19,506 nt of DNA from Paucimonas sp. (GTDB taxonomy: Bacteria; Pseudomonadota; Gammaproteobacteria; Burkholderiales; Burkholderiaceae_D), in NCBI GenBank assembly GCA_029266815.1, contig JAQSWC010000003.1:1-19506 (forward strand), in the 5' to 3' direction. This document shows, in pieces, positions 1 to 7,426 of the stretch; position 1 is the stretch's first letter; each line of letters begins with the position of its first letter. A program made the position numbers and the translations under genes. The notes beneath the pieces were generated by a model. The model was given only the letters and a program-made list of their open reading frames with translations, was not told the DNA's origin and ran no database searches.

Positions 1-285
1 GTCCGAGCTCAATATAACGCTGGCGGCATCGGAATTCGAGGTGCGACGGCTGTTGTCTCCCAGCGGAATGGTCTGACGCTTGCCGTTCTCCATAATGACA
101 GCCGAGTTGCCATCCACTGAGATCAGCGTAATGTCCGAGGTGATTTTCTGTCCCGCTGCATAAGTCTTGGGCGGGCCATCATCAATGACCAGCACCGCTT
201 TTCCCGGAAAGACGCCGACCACTGAAATATCCGCCGCATAGAGAGGTGCCGTGGCGATCAGCGGGAAAAGAAGATAACGTTTCAA
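1..285 (-). CDS. Probable secreted clan AA (retropepsin-like) aspartic protease, N-terminal part only
   Basis: The reading frame runs off the left edge, so only about 95 N-terminal residues are visible. It starts best at a TTG (285-283), which gives a short signal peptide: two basic residues (KR), a hydrophobic stretch (YLLFPLIATAPL) and an alanine-rich cleavage region ending near YAAD. A small beta-rich segment follows (DISVVGVFPGKAVLVIDDG), then a polar Ser/Asn linker. I recall this layout from the TIGR02281-type periplasmic aspartyl protease family of Burkholderiales, whose DTG/DSG catalytic motif would lie outside the window; the family call is therefore inference. The TTG overlaps the TGA stop of the upstream 98-residue gene (shared bases TTGA), which suggests translational coupling. 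An in-frame ATG further upstream exists but would put a polar tail before the signal peptide. Confidence 0.45.
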   Translation of the reverse strand, partial: MKRYLLFPLIATAPLYAADISVVGVFPGKAVLVIDDGPPKTYAAGQKITSDITLISVDGNSAVIMENGKRQTIPLGDNSRRTSNSDAASVILSSD

Positions 286-578
286 GCGAAAGACAGTTCG
301 GGAACAATCATCTGATGCAGAAGCTGAAGTGCATGAATTTCCTCCCATGCCTCCGGAGGAAATCCTGCGCGTCCGCCGCGGTCGTCCAGGGTCAGCCGGC
401 GGAAATACGTATTCAATTCCTTGTATCCCCACATAGCCTGGATTGCATCGAGTATATGCGGATAACGAGCCTCGAGTACAGTCTGGAAGGGGCGTACTTG
501 AGGCAGAGTGGCAACCACCGAAGCAGCCTGCGACAGCGGCGCCGCGTTGCTTGCACGTTCGAATCCGTAGCGGCTCAT
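282..578 (-). CDS. Conserved hypothetical protein, 98 aa
   Basis: A small soluble protein with no signal peptide or membrane segment, opening with MSRYGFERA. The ATG at 578 has a good ribosome binding site (AGAGGAGA) about five bases upstream, so the start is well supported. The middle carries LEARYPHILDAIQAMWGYKE followed by LNTYFRRLTLDDRGGR; the tail is rich in Glu, His and Leu (PEAWEEIHALQLLHQM). That pattern suggests a compact helical domain, but I do not recognise a named family. It sits downstream of yajQ (97-base gap) and its stop overlaps the TTG start of the next gene, so it is probably co-transcribed with that putative protease. No function is claimed. Confidence 0.75.
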   Translation of the reverse strand: MSRYGFERASNAAPLSQAASVVATLPQVRPFQTVLEARYPHILDAIQAMWGYKELNTYFRRLTLDDRGGRAGFPPEAWEEIHALQLLHQMIVPELSFA

Positions 579-675
579 GATGGTCTCCTCTTGATACAGC
601 AGCTCCGCGCTGCCTGATCGTTTTTCCGCTTGCTGGCTCTGTCGGCTTTGGCAGGCGATTATCTGGTTCGCCCTG

Positions 676-1161
676 TCAATCGCGGAAGTTGTTAAATTCC
701 AGCGGCATGTCCGTCACTTCCTTGCGCAGCAGGGCAATCGCCGCTTGCAGGTCATCGCGCTTGGCGCCGGTTATGCGCACCGCTTCGCCTTGTATGCTGG
801 CCTGCACCTTCATCTTGCTGTCCTTGATGACCTTGACGATCTTCTTGGCGCTTTCTGTCTCAATGCCGCTCTTGACCTTGATTACCTGCTTGACCTTGTC
901 GCCACCGATCTTTTCGACTTTCCCGAGGTCGAGGAAACGGACGTCTACATTGCGCTTGACCATCTTTGCATTCATCACGTCGCGCAACTGGCTGAGCTGG
1001 AAATCCGAATCCGCATAGGCTGTCAATTCAAGTTCCTTTTGCTCGACACGAGCGTCGGTACCCTTGAAATCGAAACGGGCGGACACTTCCTTGTTGGTCT
1101 GCTCCACCGCGTTCTTCACTTCCACTTTGTTGGGCTCGGAAACCACGTCGAACGAAGGCAT
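676..1161 (-). CDS. yajQ: YajQ family cyclic di-GMP-binding protein
   Basis: A 161-residue soluble protein opening with MPSFDVVSE and containing NKEVSARFDFKGTDA (about 23-37) and closing with MPLEFNNFRD, all hallmarks of the YajQ/DUF520 family (normally about 160-165 aa). The family has two ferredoxin-like folds. Members bind nucleotides, and in Xanthomonas and Pseudomonas a YajQ homologue is a c-di-GMP effector that influences transcription of virulence genes; that role here is by homology only. It is divergent from murB across a 110-base gap. A sequence matching TAGAAT (1213-1208, minus) could be its -10 element, but no good -35 is evident. AGGA seven bases before the ATG acts as the ribosome binding site. 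Confidence 0.95.
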   Translation of the reverse strand: MPSFDVVSEPNKVEVKNAVEQTNKEVSARFDFKGTDARVEQKELELTAYADSDFQLSQLRDVMNAKMVKRNVDVRFLDLGKVEKIGGDKVKQVIKVKSGIETESAKKIVKVIKDSKMKVQASIQGEAVRITGAKRDDLQAAIALLRKEVTDMPLEFNNFRD

Positions 1162-1257
1162 GTTCAGTCCTATGAAATGATATTGTCAATCGGCTAACTC
1201 GGCTGTCATTCTAGCGAACAAAAACCGCAGTGGCTATAGGCCGGAGTTTCCTGCGAC

Positions 1258-1263
1258 TATAAT
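1258..1263 (+). promoter_or_regulatory. Candidate -10 element (TATAAT) of murB
   Basis: A perfect TATAAT ends eight bases before the murB ATG at 1272. A transcript started at the usual distance would begin about at the start codon. No Shine-Dalgarno sequence separates the two (the bases between are CGGCGGC). No convincing -35 hexamer is present at 16-18 bases, so this is a candidate only. Confidence 0.4.
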
Positions 1264-1271
1264 CGGCGGCT

Positions 1272-2300
1272 ATGAGCAAATCCCCGGCGATTCTTCCCAA
1301 TATTTCCCTGCAGCCATTCAATACATTCGGCGTAGAGGCCAAGGCTTCCGCCTACATGGAGATTACTTCAAGCCAATGTCTGATGGATGCCATCCAAGAC
1401 GGTTTTCTTGAAGGGAATTCTGTTCTGGTGCTGGGGGGAGGGAGCAACCTCTTGGTACAGAAAGATTTCAATGGCTTAGTCTTGCACATGAGAAATCGCA
1501 GTATCAAACTCATCAGGCAAACGGCGGAAACATTCATGGTGCAAGCCAGTGCCGGAGAAAATTGGCACGACTTCGTGCAATGGACGTTACATCAAGGGAT
1601 GCCGGGTCTGGAAAATCTTTCGCTGATTCCGGGAAGCGTCGGTGCTTCACCGATACAGAATATCGGTGCCTATGGAGTGGAAGTCGGTGAATTCATCGAT
1701 TCGGTACAGATCATCCATCTTTCATCGGGACGAATGGAAAACCTCGACGGCAAGAGCTGCGGTTTTGCCTATCGCGACAGTATTTTCAAGAATGAATTAA
1801 AAGGCCTCGTTGCCGTTCTCGGTGTGACCTTCGCCCTCCCAAGGAAATGGACGCCAAGACTCGACTATGCCGACGTTGCGCGCGAGCTGGCGGCGCGTGA
1901 ATGGAAAATGCCGACCGCAACGCAGATTGCGCAGGCGGTAATCGACATCAGGAAGCGCAAGCTGCCCGACCCCACGGTTATCGGCAATGCCGGGAGCTTC
2001 TTCAAGAATCCCGTCGTGTCGGAGGAAACCTATCGAACCCTGCTTGCAGCGCATCCGGGGCTGGTCAGCTATCCGTATGGCGACGGCAGCAGGAAGCTCG
2101 CCGCGGGATGGCTGATTGATCAGTGCGGGTGGAAAGGGCGCAGAAAAGGCGATGCCGGCGTCTATGAAAAACAGGCGCTGGTGCTGGTCAACCACGGAAA
2201 TGCCACCGGGAGTGAGATCGCAGAGCTTGCGCACGAAATCCAGCAGGACGTGTTCAGGCATTTCGGTGTGCAGCTCGAGCCGGAACCTGTGTTCGTATAG
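1272..2300 (+). CDS. murB: UDP-N-acetylenolpyruvoylglucosamine reductase (MurB)
   Basis: Cytoplasmic FAD enzyme that reduces UDP-GlcNAc-enolpyruvate to UDP-MurNAc with NADPH, the second committed step of peptidoglycan synthesis. The 342-residue length fits the long E. coli-like type I MurB. Visible signatures are LQPFNTFGVEA near the N-terminus, the FAD-binding LGGGSNLLV (about 55-63), IPGSVGASPIQNIGAYG in the middle, NAGSFFKNP with the catalytic serine, and LAAGWLIDQCGWKG. The C-terminal LEPEPVFV is also typical. The ATG lacks a recognisable ribosome binding site, while a TATAAT lies just upstream, so the message may be leaderless. It is divergent from yajQ; the 138 bases after it hold no gene and no clear terminator. 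Confidence 0.97.
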   Translation: MSKSPAILPNISLQPFNTFGVEAKASAYMEITSSQCLMDAIQDGFLEGNSVLVLGGGSNLLVQKDFNGLVLHMRNRSIKLIRQTAETFMVQASAGENWHDFVQWTLHQGMPGLENLSLIPGSVGASPIQNIGAYGVEVGEFIDSVQIIHLSSGRMENLDGKSCGFAYRDSIFKNELKGLVAVLGVTFALPRKWTPRLDYADVARELAAREWKMPTATQIAQAVIDIRKRKLPDPTVIGNAGSFFKNPVVSEETYRTLLAAHPGLVSYPYGDGSRKLAAGWLIDQCGWKGRRKGDAGVYEKQALVLVNHGNATGSEIAELAHEIQQDVFRHFGVQLEPEPVFV

Positions 2301-2438
2301 CGTTGTTCCATAGTAAATTGCTGCGTTTTCAACAGGAACGGCTTGCTACGGCTTGAGCCTGCTCATCATCCTCTTCGTCCCAGGCAGCACCATGGTTGTC
2401 AGGCATCATAGGGTTCAACGATAGGTGAGTTGAATGCG

Positions 2439-3941
2439 ATGACGGGCATCCGGCCCGCGAATCGCCTGCTGCTTAGTGGGACTTACATGCAAACACTGCT
2501 GCCTTCAGGCCTTCACCACGCGTCGGCGAGAATGCGTAACCGCATGCGGCCATTGAAGTCTCGAGCGCCGCTGGTAGGCATCGCCGCAGGTATCCTGACT
2601 TTCATGCTAATCGCGGCAGGCGCACTCCAGAGCATCAATTCCCTTCAAAAAAGCGCGCTCTGGGTGGAGCACACGTATGCAGTGCTCATGAGCCTGGAAA
2701 AGACTTTTTCGCTTCTGAAGGATGCGCAGACCAGCGCAAGATTTTTTGCCTTGTCGGGAATCAAACAGGACCTGGTTCCTTTCGAGCAGAACAAGAGGGA
2801 TCTGGCGGCGGAGCAGCGCAGATTAAACAGCCTCGTGACCAACAGTGACGTTCAGCTGTCTTCGGTAGCCAGGCTCCACCAGCTCGTCGCAGCGTATTGC
2901 GACGTTCTTCAACGCACCGTCCAGATACGCGTGGAAACCTCAGATCCAATGACTGCCATCGGCTTTGCAACTTCAGGTGAAGCGGTTGCATTGTTTGATG
3001 CGGTGCGCCTTCAGGTGGATGCGCTGGAGCAGCGGGAAAAGGAACTGCTCGCCGCAAGAACCGCTGCGGTAGACGAAAACGCCCAGCACACAAAGCGTCT
3101 GATTCTCTTCGGCACGATAGGGGCGTGCATGGTTCTAGCCACCGCGCTATTGCTGCTGGTGCGGGAACGCCATCAGCGCCGCGAAGCAGAGCAAAACCTT
3201 CGGCGCGCCAACGATGTGCTGACGCGCCATGCAAACCAGTTGGAAGTGACCAACCGCGAGCTCGACAGTTTCAGCTATTCGATTTCCCATGATCTGCGTA
3301 TTCCCTTGCGAGCGGTATCCGGCTATGTCCGAATGATTGAAGAAGATTATGGGCATGTTCTCGATAACGAGGGAAAGCGCCTGCTGACGGTGGTTCGCGA
3401 GAACAGCAAGAAGATGAACGACCTGATCGATGATCTCCTGAATTTCTCGCGCCTGGGGCGGAAAAAGATCAGCGCTGCGCCTGTGGACATGAACGATCTG
3501 GCAGCGTACGTGGTCAATGAACTGCGGAGCCGCAAGGAGCATGCCTCGGCTTATGTGGAGATCGAGCCATTACCTCCAGCCTGGGGTGATCGTTCTCTCT
3601 TGCAACAGGTATGGACGAATCTGGTTTCGAACGCTCTCAAGTACAGCTCGACGCAGGCGTCGCCTCACATACGCATTTCCGCCTCACCTTCCGACGCCGA
3701 AGTGGTCTATCACGTGGCAGACAATGGCGTCGGCTTCGACATGCAGTACTACGACAAGCTCTTCGGCGTATTTCAGCGTCTTCATGCGGCGGACCAGTTC
3801 GAAGGAACCGGAGTCGGCCTTGCCATTGTGCAGCGCATCGTCGTGCGCCACGGCGGCAAGGTTTGGGCCGAAGGCAAGCTTGGTGAAGGAGCGACCTTTC
3901 ATTTTTCCCTTCCTGTGCACGAGGAAGAAAGTGACATCTGA
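2439..3941 (+). CDS. Membrane sensor histidine kinase with CHASE3 domain
   Basis: Inner-membrane kinase of about 500 residues. TM1 spans roughly 44-63 (LVGIAAGILTFMLIAAGAL); a helical extracytoplasmic CHASE3-like sensor follows (about 65-215), then TM2 (about 221-241) and a short coiled linker. The dimerisation/phosphoacceptor box FSYSISHDLRIPLRA places the phosphorylated His at 284. The ATPase domain has N-box NLVSNALKYS (from 394), G1 DNGVGFD (428) and G2 GTGVGLAIV (456). This HisKA/HATPase type is common in phytochrome-like kinases, but no PAS, GAF or PHY light-sensing domain is present, so the input is unknown. I chose the ATG at 2439 because AGGTGAG sits about nine bases upstream; a TTG at 2430 is possible but too close to that site. 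The stop overlaps the next gene by 11 bases, so kinase and regulator are translationally linked. Confidence 0.92.
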   Translation: MTGIRPANRLLLSGTYMQTLLPSGLHHASARMRNRMRPLKSRAPLVGIAAGILTFMLIAAGALQSINSLQKSALWVEHTYAVLMSLEKTFSLLKDAQTSARFFALSGIKQDLVPFEQNKRDLAAEQRRLNSLVTNSDVQLSSVARLHQLVAAYCDVLQRTVQIRVETSDPMTAIGFATSGEAVALFDAVRLQVDALEQREKELLAARTAAVDENAQHTKRLILFGTIGACMVLATALLLLVRERHQRREAEQNLRRANDVLTRHANQLEVTNRELDSFSYSISHDLRIPLRAVSGYVRMIEEDYGHVLDNEGKRLLTVVRENSKKMNDLIDDLLNFSRLGRKKISAAPVDMNDLAAYVVNELRSRKEHASAYVEIEPLPPAWGDRSLLQQVWTNLVSNALKYSSTQASPHIRISASPSDAEVVYHVADNGVGFDMQYYDKLFGVFQRLHAADQFEGTGVGLAIVQRIVVRHGGKVWAEGKLGEGATFHFSLPVHEEESDI

Positions 3942-4377
3942 CTTTACTCACATTGAAATCCTGTTGGTGGAAGATACCCCCACCGATGCGGAAATGACGA
4001 TCCGGGCGCTTCGCCGCCGCGGGCTGGCAAACAGATTGCATTGGGTAAAGGACGGCAGCGAAGCCCTGGATTTTCTCTATTGCCGGGGCGAATTCATTAA
4101 TCGCGACAATCGGCATCCGAAGCTTGTCCTGCTCGACCTGAAAATGCCCAAGCTGGACGGGCTTGATGTGTTGAAAGACATGATGCAGCACGAAGAATTG
4201 AAGACGGTGCCGGTCGTGATGCTGACCTCTTCTGCCGAGGATCGCGACATCGTCGACAGCTATGCCTTAGGGTGCAACAGCTATATCGTCAAGCCCATGG
4301 ATATCGACGAGTTCGACCGCGTAGTCAGCGATATCGGGCTTTACTGGATGCTGGTGAACAAGGTGCCGCAGGATTAG
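3931..4377 (+). CDS. Single-domain response regulator (Rcp1-like receiver)
   Basis: A 148-residue stand-alone receiver with no output domain. The GTG at 3931 is preferred: GAGGAAG lies immediately upstream, and the protein then begins MTSDFTHIEILLVEDTPTD with the acidic pair E14/D15. The phosphoacceptor is D69 in VLLDLKMPKLDG; the conserved MLTSS and the YIVKP lysine are present. The segment DFLYCRGEFINR is the insertion typical of Rcp1-type regulators that partner phytochrome-like kinases. The gene starts inside the last codons of the kinase, so the two are almost certainly a cognate pair. With no DNA-binding or enzyme domain, it must act by protein contact or phosphotransfer; the following REC-containing gene is the obvious candidate partner, which is inference. 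Confidence 0.93.
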   Translation: MTSDFTHIEILLVEDTPTDAEMTIRALRRRGLANRLHWVKDGSEALDFLYCRGEFINRDNRHPKLVLLDLKMPKLDGLDVLKDMMQHEELKTVPVVMLTSSAEDRDIVDSYALGCNSYIVKPMDIDEFDRVVSDIGLYWMLVNKVPQD

Positions 4378-4399
4378 CGCCGCAGTTCGACCGACCTAT

Positions 4400-6997
4400 A
4401 TGGATAATGCGATCAGGATACTCATTGTCGAAGATGTGGCTACGGATGCGGAACTCGCGATTCGGCAACTGAAGCGCGAGGGTCTTGCCGTCGATGCGAA
4501 GCGCGTGGACACGGAGGAGGCCTTGCTGGCTGTACTGCGCAATGAGAGTCCCGACGTGATTTTGTCGGACTACTCGCTGCCGGGATTCAACGGGCTTTCC
4601 GCATTGCGTATAGCCAAGGCTGAAAAGCCGGACATACCTTTCATTTTTCTTTCCGGCACGATTGGCGAGGAAACCGCGATAGAAGCTCTTAAAAGCGGGG
4701 CGGTCGATTATGTCCTCAAGACCAATATGAACAGGCTCGGGCCGGCGGTGAGGCGAGCGCTCGACGAGACGAGGATGCGGGACGCGCACCAGCAGGCCGA
4801 AGCACGTTTCCGCGACCTGATCGAATATGCGCCCCATGCCGTTGTGGTGCTCGACCGCAGCGGCCGAATTCAAATCTTCAATGCTGCCGCCGAGATCTTG
4901 TTCGGCTATTCCCGCAGTGATGCCATCGGTGCCGAAAGTGGCATGGTCATTCCCGGTTGTTTTGAGGACTGGCACCGGAGGCTGTCGGAGAATTTCAGGA
5001 AGGGCGCGGAAGCAGCCGCATCGCCTCAAGTGACTTTCGAGACTACCGCGAGGCGCAAGGACGGGAACGAATTCCCGGCGGAGATCAGCCTGAGCCCCTT
5101 GCAGACGAACGAGGGGTTGTGGATTTCCGGTGTGGTGCGCGACATATCGGTGCGCAAATATCACGAGGAGCGTATCACCCGGCTCAGCCGTATTCACACC
5201 GTCCTCAGCGGAATCAATACCGCGATCGTCAGAATGCGCGATCGCAGCCGGTTCCTGGAGGAGGTGTGCCGCATCGCCATGGATGATGGACTGTTCGCTG
5301 CGGCGTGGATCGGCATTCTCGACCATGAGAGAGGCCTGCTTCTGCCCGAAGCATGGGCCGGCGTGGAGCGCGAATTTCTGGATGAACTCCGGATCAGCAC
5401 CGATTCTTCGCAGCCAAAGGGGAGAGGGCCGGGAGCACTTTCCATGATTCTCAAATCTCCCATGGTGGTCAACGACATTTACGCTGATCCCCGGTTGGCC
5501 CCCTGGCGGGAGCGATTGCTGGCGCGCGGCTATGGCTCTCTGTGCGTCATGCCCCTGATTGTCGAAGGACAGGCGGCCGGGGCGCTGATTCTGTATGCAC
5601 GTGAGTCCGACATGTTCAACGAAGAGGAGTTGCGCCTGCTCGCCACAGTGGCGGCGGACATTTCTTTCGCGCTCGACCACTTCGGCAAGGAAGATCGTCT
5701 CAATTACCTTGCCTACTTCGATCCGGTAACGGGTTTGCCGAACCGTACGCTGTTTCAGGACAGGCTGGGGCAACTGGTCGCACGGGAAGGGGCGGACAGC
5801 TACCGGGAAAAAATCGCCGTCGTGCTTCTCGGGCTGGACCGGTTTCGAATCATCAATGAGACCTTCGGGCGCGCGGCAGCCGACGGCGTGCTTCGGGAAG
5901 TGGCGAAACGCTTGCGCGATTGTTTGCCAGATCCGGCATACCTGGCCCGCATCCATGCGGATTATTTCGCTTTCGTCATGAAGGAAGTCCGCAGCGAGGG
6001 CGATGTGGTTGCTCTTCTCGAGCGGAGTGTCAATCCCGCCCTGGCCGAGCACTTTCCCGGCATCGGGGAAGACGTGCGGGTCACCGCGACTGCGGGCATC
6101 GTGCTGTACCCCACCGATGGAAGGGATGTGGATTCATTGCTTCGCAATGCCGAAGCGGCATTGAAAAACGCAAAGGTGTCAAAGAGCAGTTACCTGTTCT
6201 ATACGGCCGCGATGAATGCGCGCGCTGCGGAGCGTCTGTCGATAGAGAATCGTCTGCGGCGCGCATTGGAAGAGGAGCAGTTCGTCCTGCATTACCAGCC
6301 GAAGGTGGACGTCGATTCGGGCCTTATCGTCGGCCTGGAAGCACTGATACGCTGGCAGGAGCCAAACGGCAACCTGGTACCGCCGGAGAAATTCATCCAT
6401 GTGCTCGAGGATACCGGGCTGATCGTGGAAGTCGGGAATTGGGTGATCAAGCGCGCCCACCGACAGTACCGTGAATGGATGGCGAAGGGATTGGCCACTC
6501 CGCGCATCGCGGTAAACGTTTCACAGCTTCAAATACGGCAAAAGGATTTCGTCAACCATGTTCTGAGAACGATAGAAGATATCCGCGCCGGCGAATTCGA
6601 GCTGGAGATTACCGAGAGCCTGTTCATGGAGGGTGAGGATCAGGATGCCGCGCGCGCCAAGCTGGGCGCGCTGCGGGAGTGTGGAATTACGATGGCGATC
6701 GATGATTTCGGCACCGGCTATTCGTCGCTCAGTTACATCGCCCAACTGCCGATCGATACGCTGAAAATCGACAAGTCCTTCATTGAAGACATGGCGTCGA
6801 GCGAAGGCCACATGGCAATCGTATCGACCATCATTTCACTGGCGCATTCCTTGAAACTGAAGGTAGTGGCGGAAGGGGTGGAGACGCAGGAGCAGTACGA
6901 TCTGCTGAAGAAGCTGCATTGCGACCAGATACAGGGGTTCGTCTATAGCCGGTCGCTTTCACCTGAAGAAGTGGAGCTGAAGCTGATGGCAGCGTGA
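4400..6997 (+). CDS. Response regulator with PAS, GAF, degenerate GGDEF and EAL domains (probable c-di-GMP phosphodiesterase)
   Basis: An 865-residue soluble protein. Domain order: receiver (1-125; E11/D12, phosphoacceptor D57 in SDYSLPG, and LKT instead of the usual KP), PAS (about 135-253), GAF (about 260-428), GGDEF-like (about 432-590) and EAL (about 605-855). The GGDEF signature reads HADYF (519-523), which lacks the glycines and the Glu needed for cyclase activity, and no clear RxxD inhibitory site precedes it. The EAL domain is complete: EAL at 647-649, NVSQLQI, ELEITES, IDDFGTGYSS, LKIDKSF and VAEGVET. Expected activity is therefore hydrolysis of c-di-GMP to pGpG, controlled by phosphorylation of D57 and by ligands of the PAS/GAF or vestigial GGDEF domains. 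It starts 22 bases after the receiver gene, with only a weak ribosome binding site. Confidence 0.94.
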   Translation: MDNAIRILIVEDVATDAELAIRQLKREGLAVDAKRVDTEEALLAVLRNESPDVILSDYSLPGFNGLSALRIAKAEKPDIPFIFLSGTIGEETAIEALKSGAVDYVLKTNMNRLGPAVRRALDETRMRDAHQQAEARFRDLIEYAPHAVVVLDRSGRIQIFNAAAEILFGYSRSDAIGAESGMVIPGCFEDWHRRLSENFRKGAEAAASPQVTFETTARRKDGNEFPAEISLSPLQTNEGLWISGVVRDISVRKYHEERITRLSRIHTVLSGINTAIVRMRDRSRFLEEVCRIAMDDGLFAAAWIGILDHERGLLLPEAWAGVEREFLDELRISTDSSQPKGRGPGALSMILKSPMVVNDIYADPRLAPWRERLLARGYGSLCVMPLIVEGQAAGALILYARESDMFNEEELRLLATVAADISFALDHFGKEDRLNYLAYFDPVTGLPNRTLFQDRLGQLVAREGADSYREKIAVVLLGLDRFRIINETFGRAAADGVLREVAKRLRDCLPDPAYLARIHADYFAFVMKEVRSEGDVVALLERSVNPALAEHFPGIGEDVRVTATAGIVLYPTDGRDVDSLLRNAEAALKNAKVSKSSYLFYTAAMNARAAERLSIENRLRRALEEEQFVLHYQPKVDVDSGLIVGLEALIRWQEPNGNLVPPEKFIHVLEDTGLIVEVGNWVIKRAHRQYREWMAKGLATPRIAVNVSQLQIRQKDFVNHVLRTIEDIRAGEFELEITESLFMEGEDQDAARAKLGALRECGITMAIDDFGTGYSSLSYIAQLPIDTLKIDKSFIEDMASSEGHMAIVSTIISLAHSLKLKVVAEGVETQEQYDLLKKLHCDQIQGFVYSRSLSPEEVELKLMAA

Positions 6998-7035
6998 AAG
7001 CCTTCTATGTAAAGGCCTTGGTCCGGCCTGTGCCT

Positions 7036-7069
7036 GACCGGTTACGGTCGCGCAAAGCAACGCTTTGCG
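7036..7069. terminator. Two tandem hairpins between convergent genes (possible bidirectional terminator)
   Basis: The gap between the EAL gene and ppnP holds two perfect adjacent hairpins: GACCG-GTTA-CGGTC (7036-7049) and CGCAAAGC-AAC-GCTTTGCG (7051-7069). The second can be extended by GGT/ACC outside a two-base internal loop. Neither is followed by a T tract on either strand, so a classical intrinsic terminator is not shown. Position between converging genes still favours transcription ending or RNA 3'-end protection. Confidence 0.4.
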
Positions 7070-7080
7070 AAACCCCGCCG

Positions 7081-7395
7081 TTACCCAAAATGGCAGACAT
7101 AGTGAACGGCATCGACGGCTTCGATATCGAACGCCGAATTTCCCGGCACATCGAAGCGCTGGCCTTCAGCATACGTTTTCCAGGAATCTTCCCCTTGCAG
7201 CTTGACCTTGCAGGTGCCGCCGACGATTTCCATGACTTCGGGGGCCCCGGTATTGAAGGTGAGTGTAGACGGCAGGATCACGCCCACGGTTTTCTTGGTG
7301 CCGTCGGCGAACAACACGGTATGCGAGACGCATTTGCCGTCGAAATAGACGTTGGCCTTGGTCACGACGCTGACGTTGTCGAATTGGGTAGTCAT
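7081..7395 (-). CDS. ppnP: Pyrimidine/purine nucleoside phosphorylase (PpnP, DUF1255/cupin family)
   Basis: A 104-residue cupin-fold protein, close to the usual length of about 95-105. Recognisable parts are NVYFDGKCVSHTV near the N-terminus, the TVGVILPSTLTFNTGAPEVMEI core strand pair, and the C-terminal GQRFDVPGNSAFDIEA followed by YVCHFG. E. coli PpnP (formerly YaiE) splits many nucleosides with phosphate into base and ribose-1-phosphate. AGAAAGA upstream of the ATG serves as ribosome binding site. It lies 31 bases downstream of argG on the same strand and is probably the last gene of that transcript; a link with arginine synthesis is not obvious, so the association may be only positional. 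Confidence 0.92.
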   Translation of the reverse strand: MTTQFDNVSVVTKANVYFDGKCVSHTVLFADGTKKTVGVILPSTLTFNTGAPEVMEIVGGTCKVKLQGEDSWKTYAEGQRFDVPGNSAFDIEAVDAVHYVCHFG

Positions 7396-7426
7396 GATGT
7401 CTTTCTGGTGTTGAGTGGAGTTTTAC

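Noticed and set aside
4325..6052. A 575-codon open frame on the minus strand
   Set aside because: It is fully antisense to the REC-PAS-GAF-GGDEF-EAL gene, whose motifs are clear. It lacks recognisable domains and reads as a GC-driven shadow.
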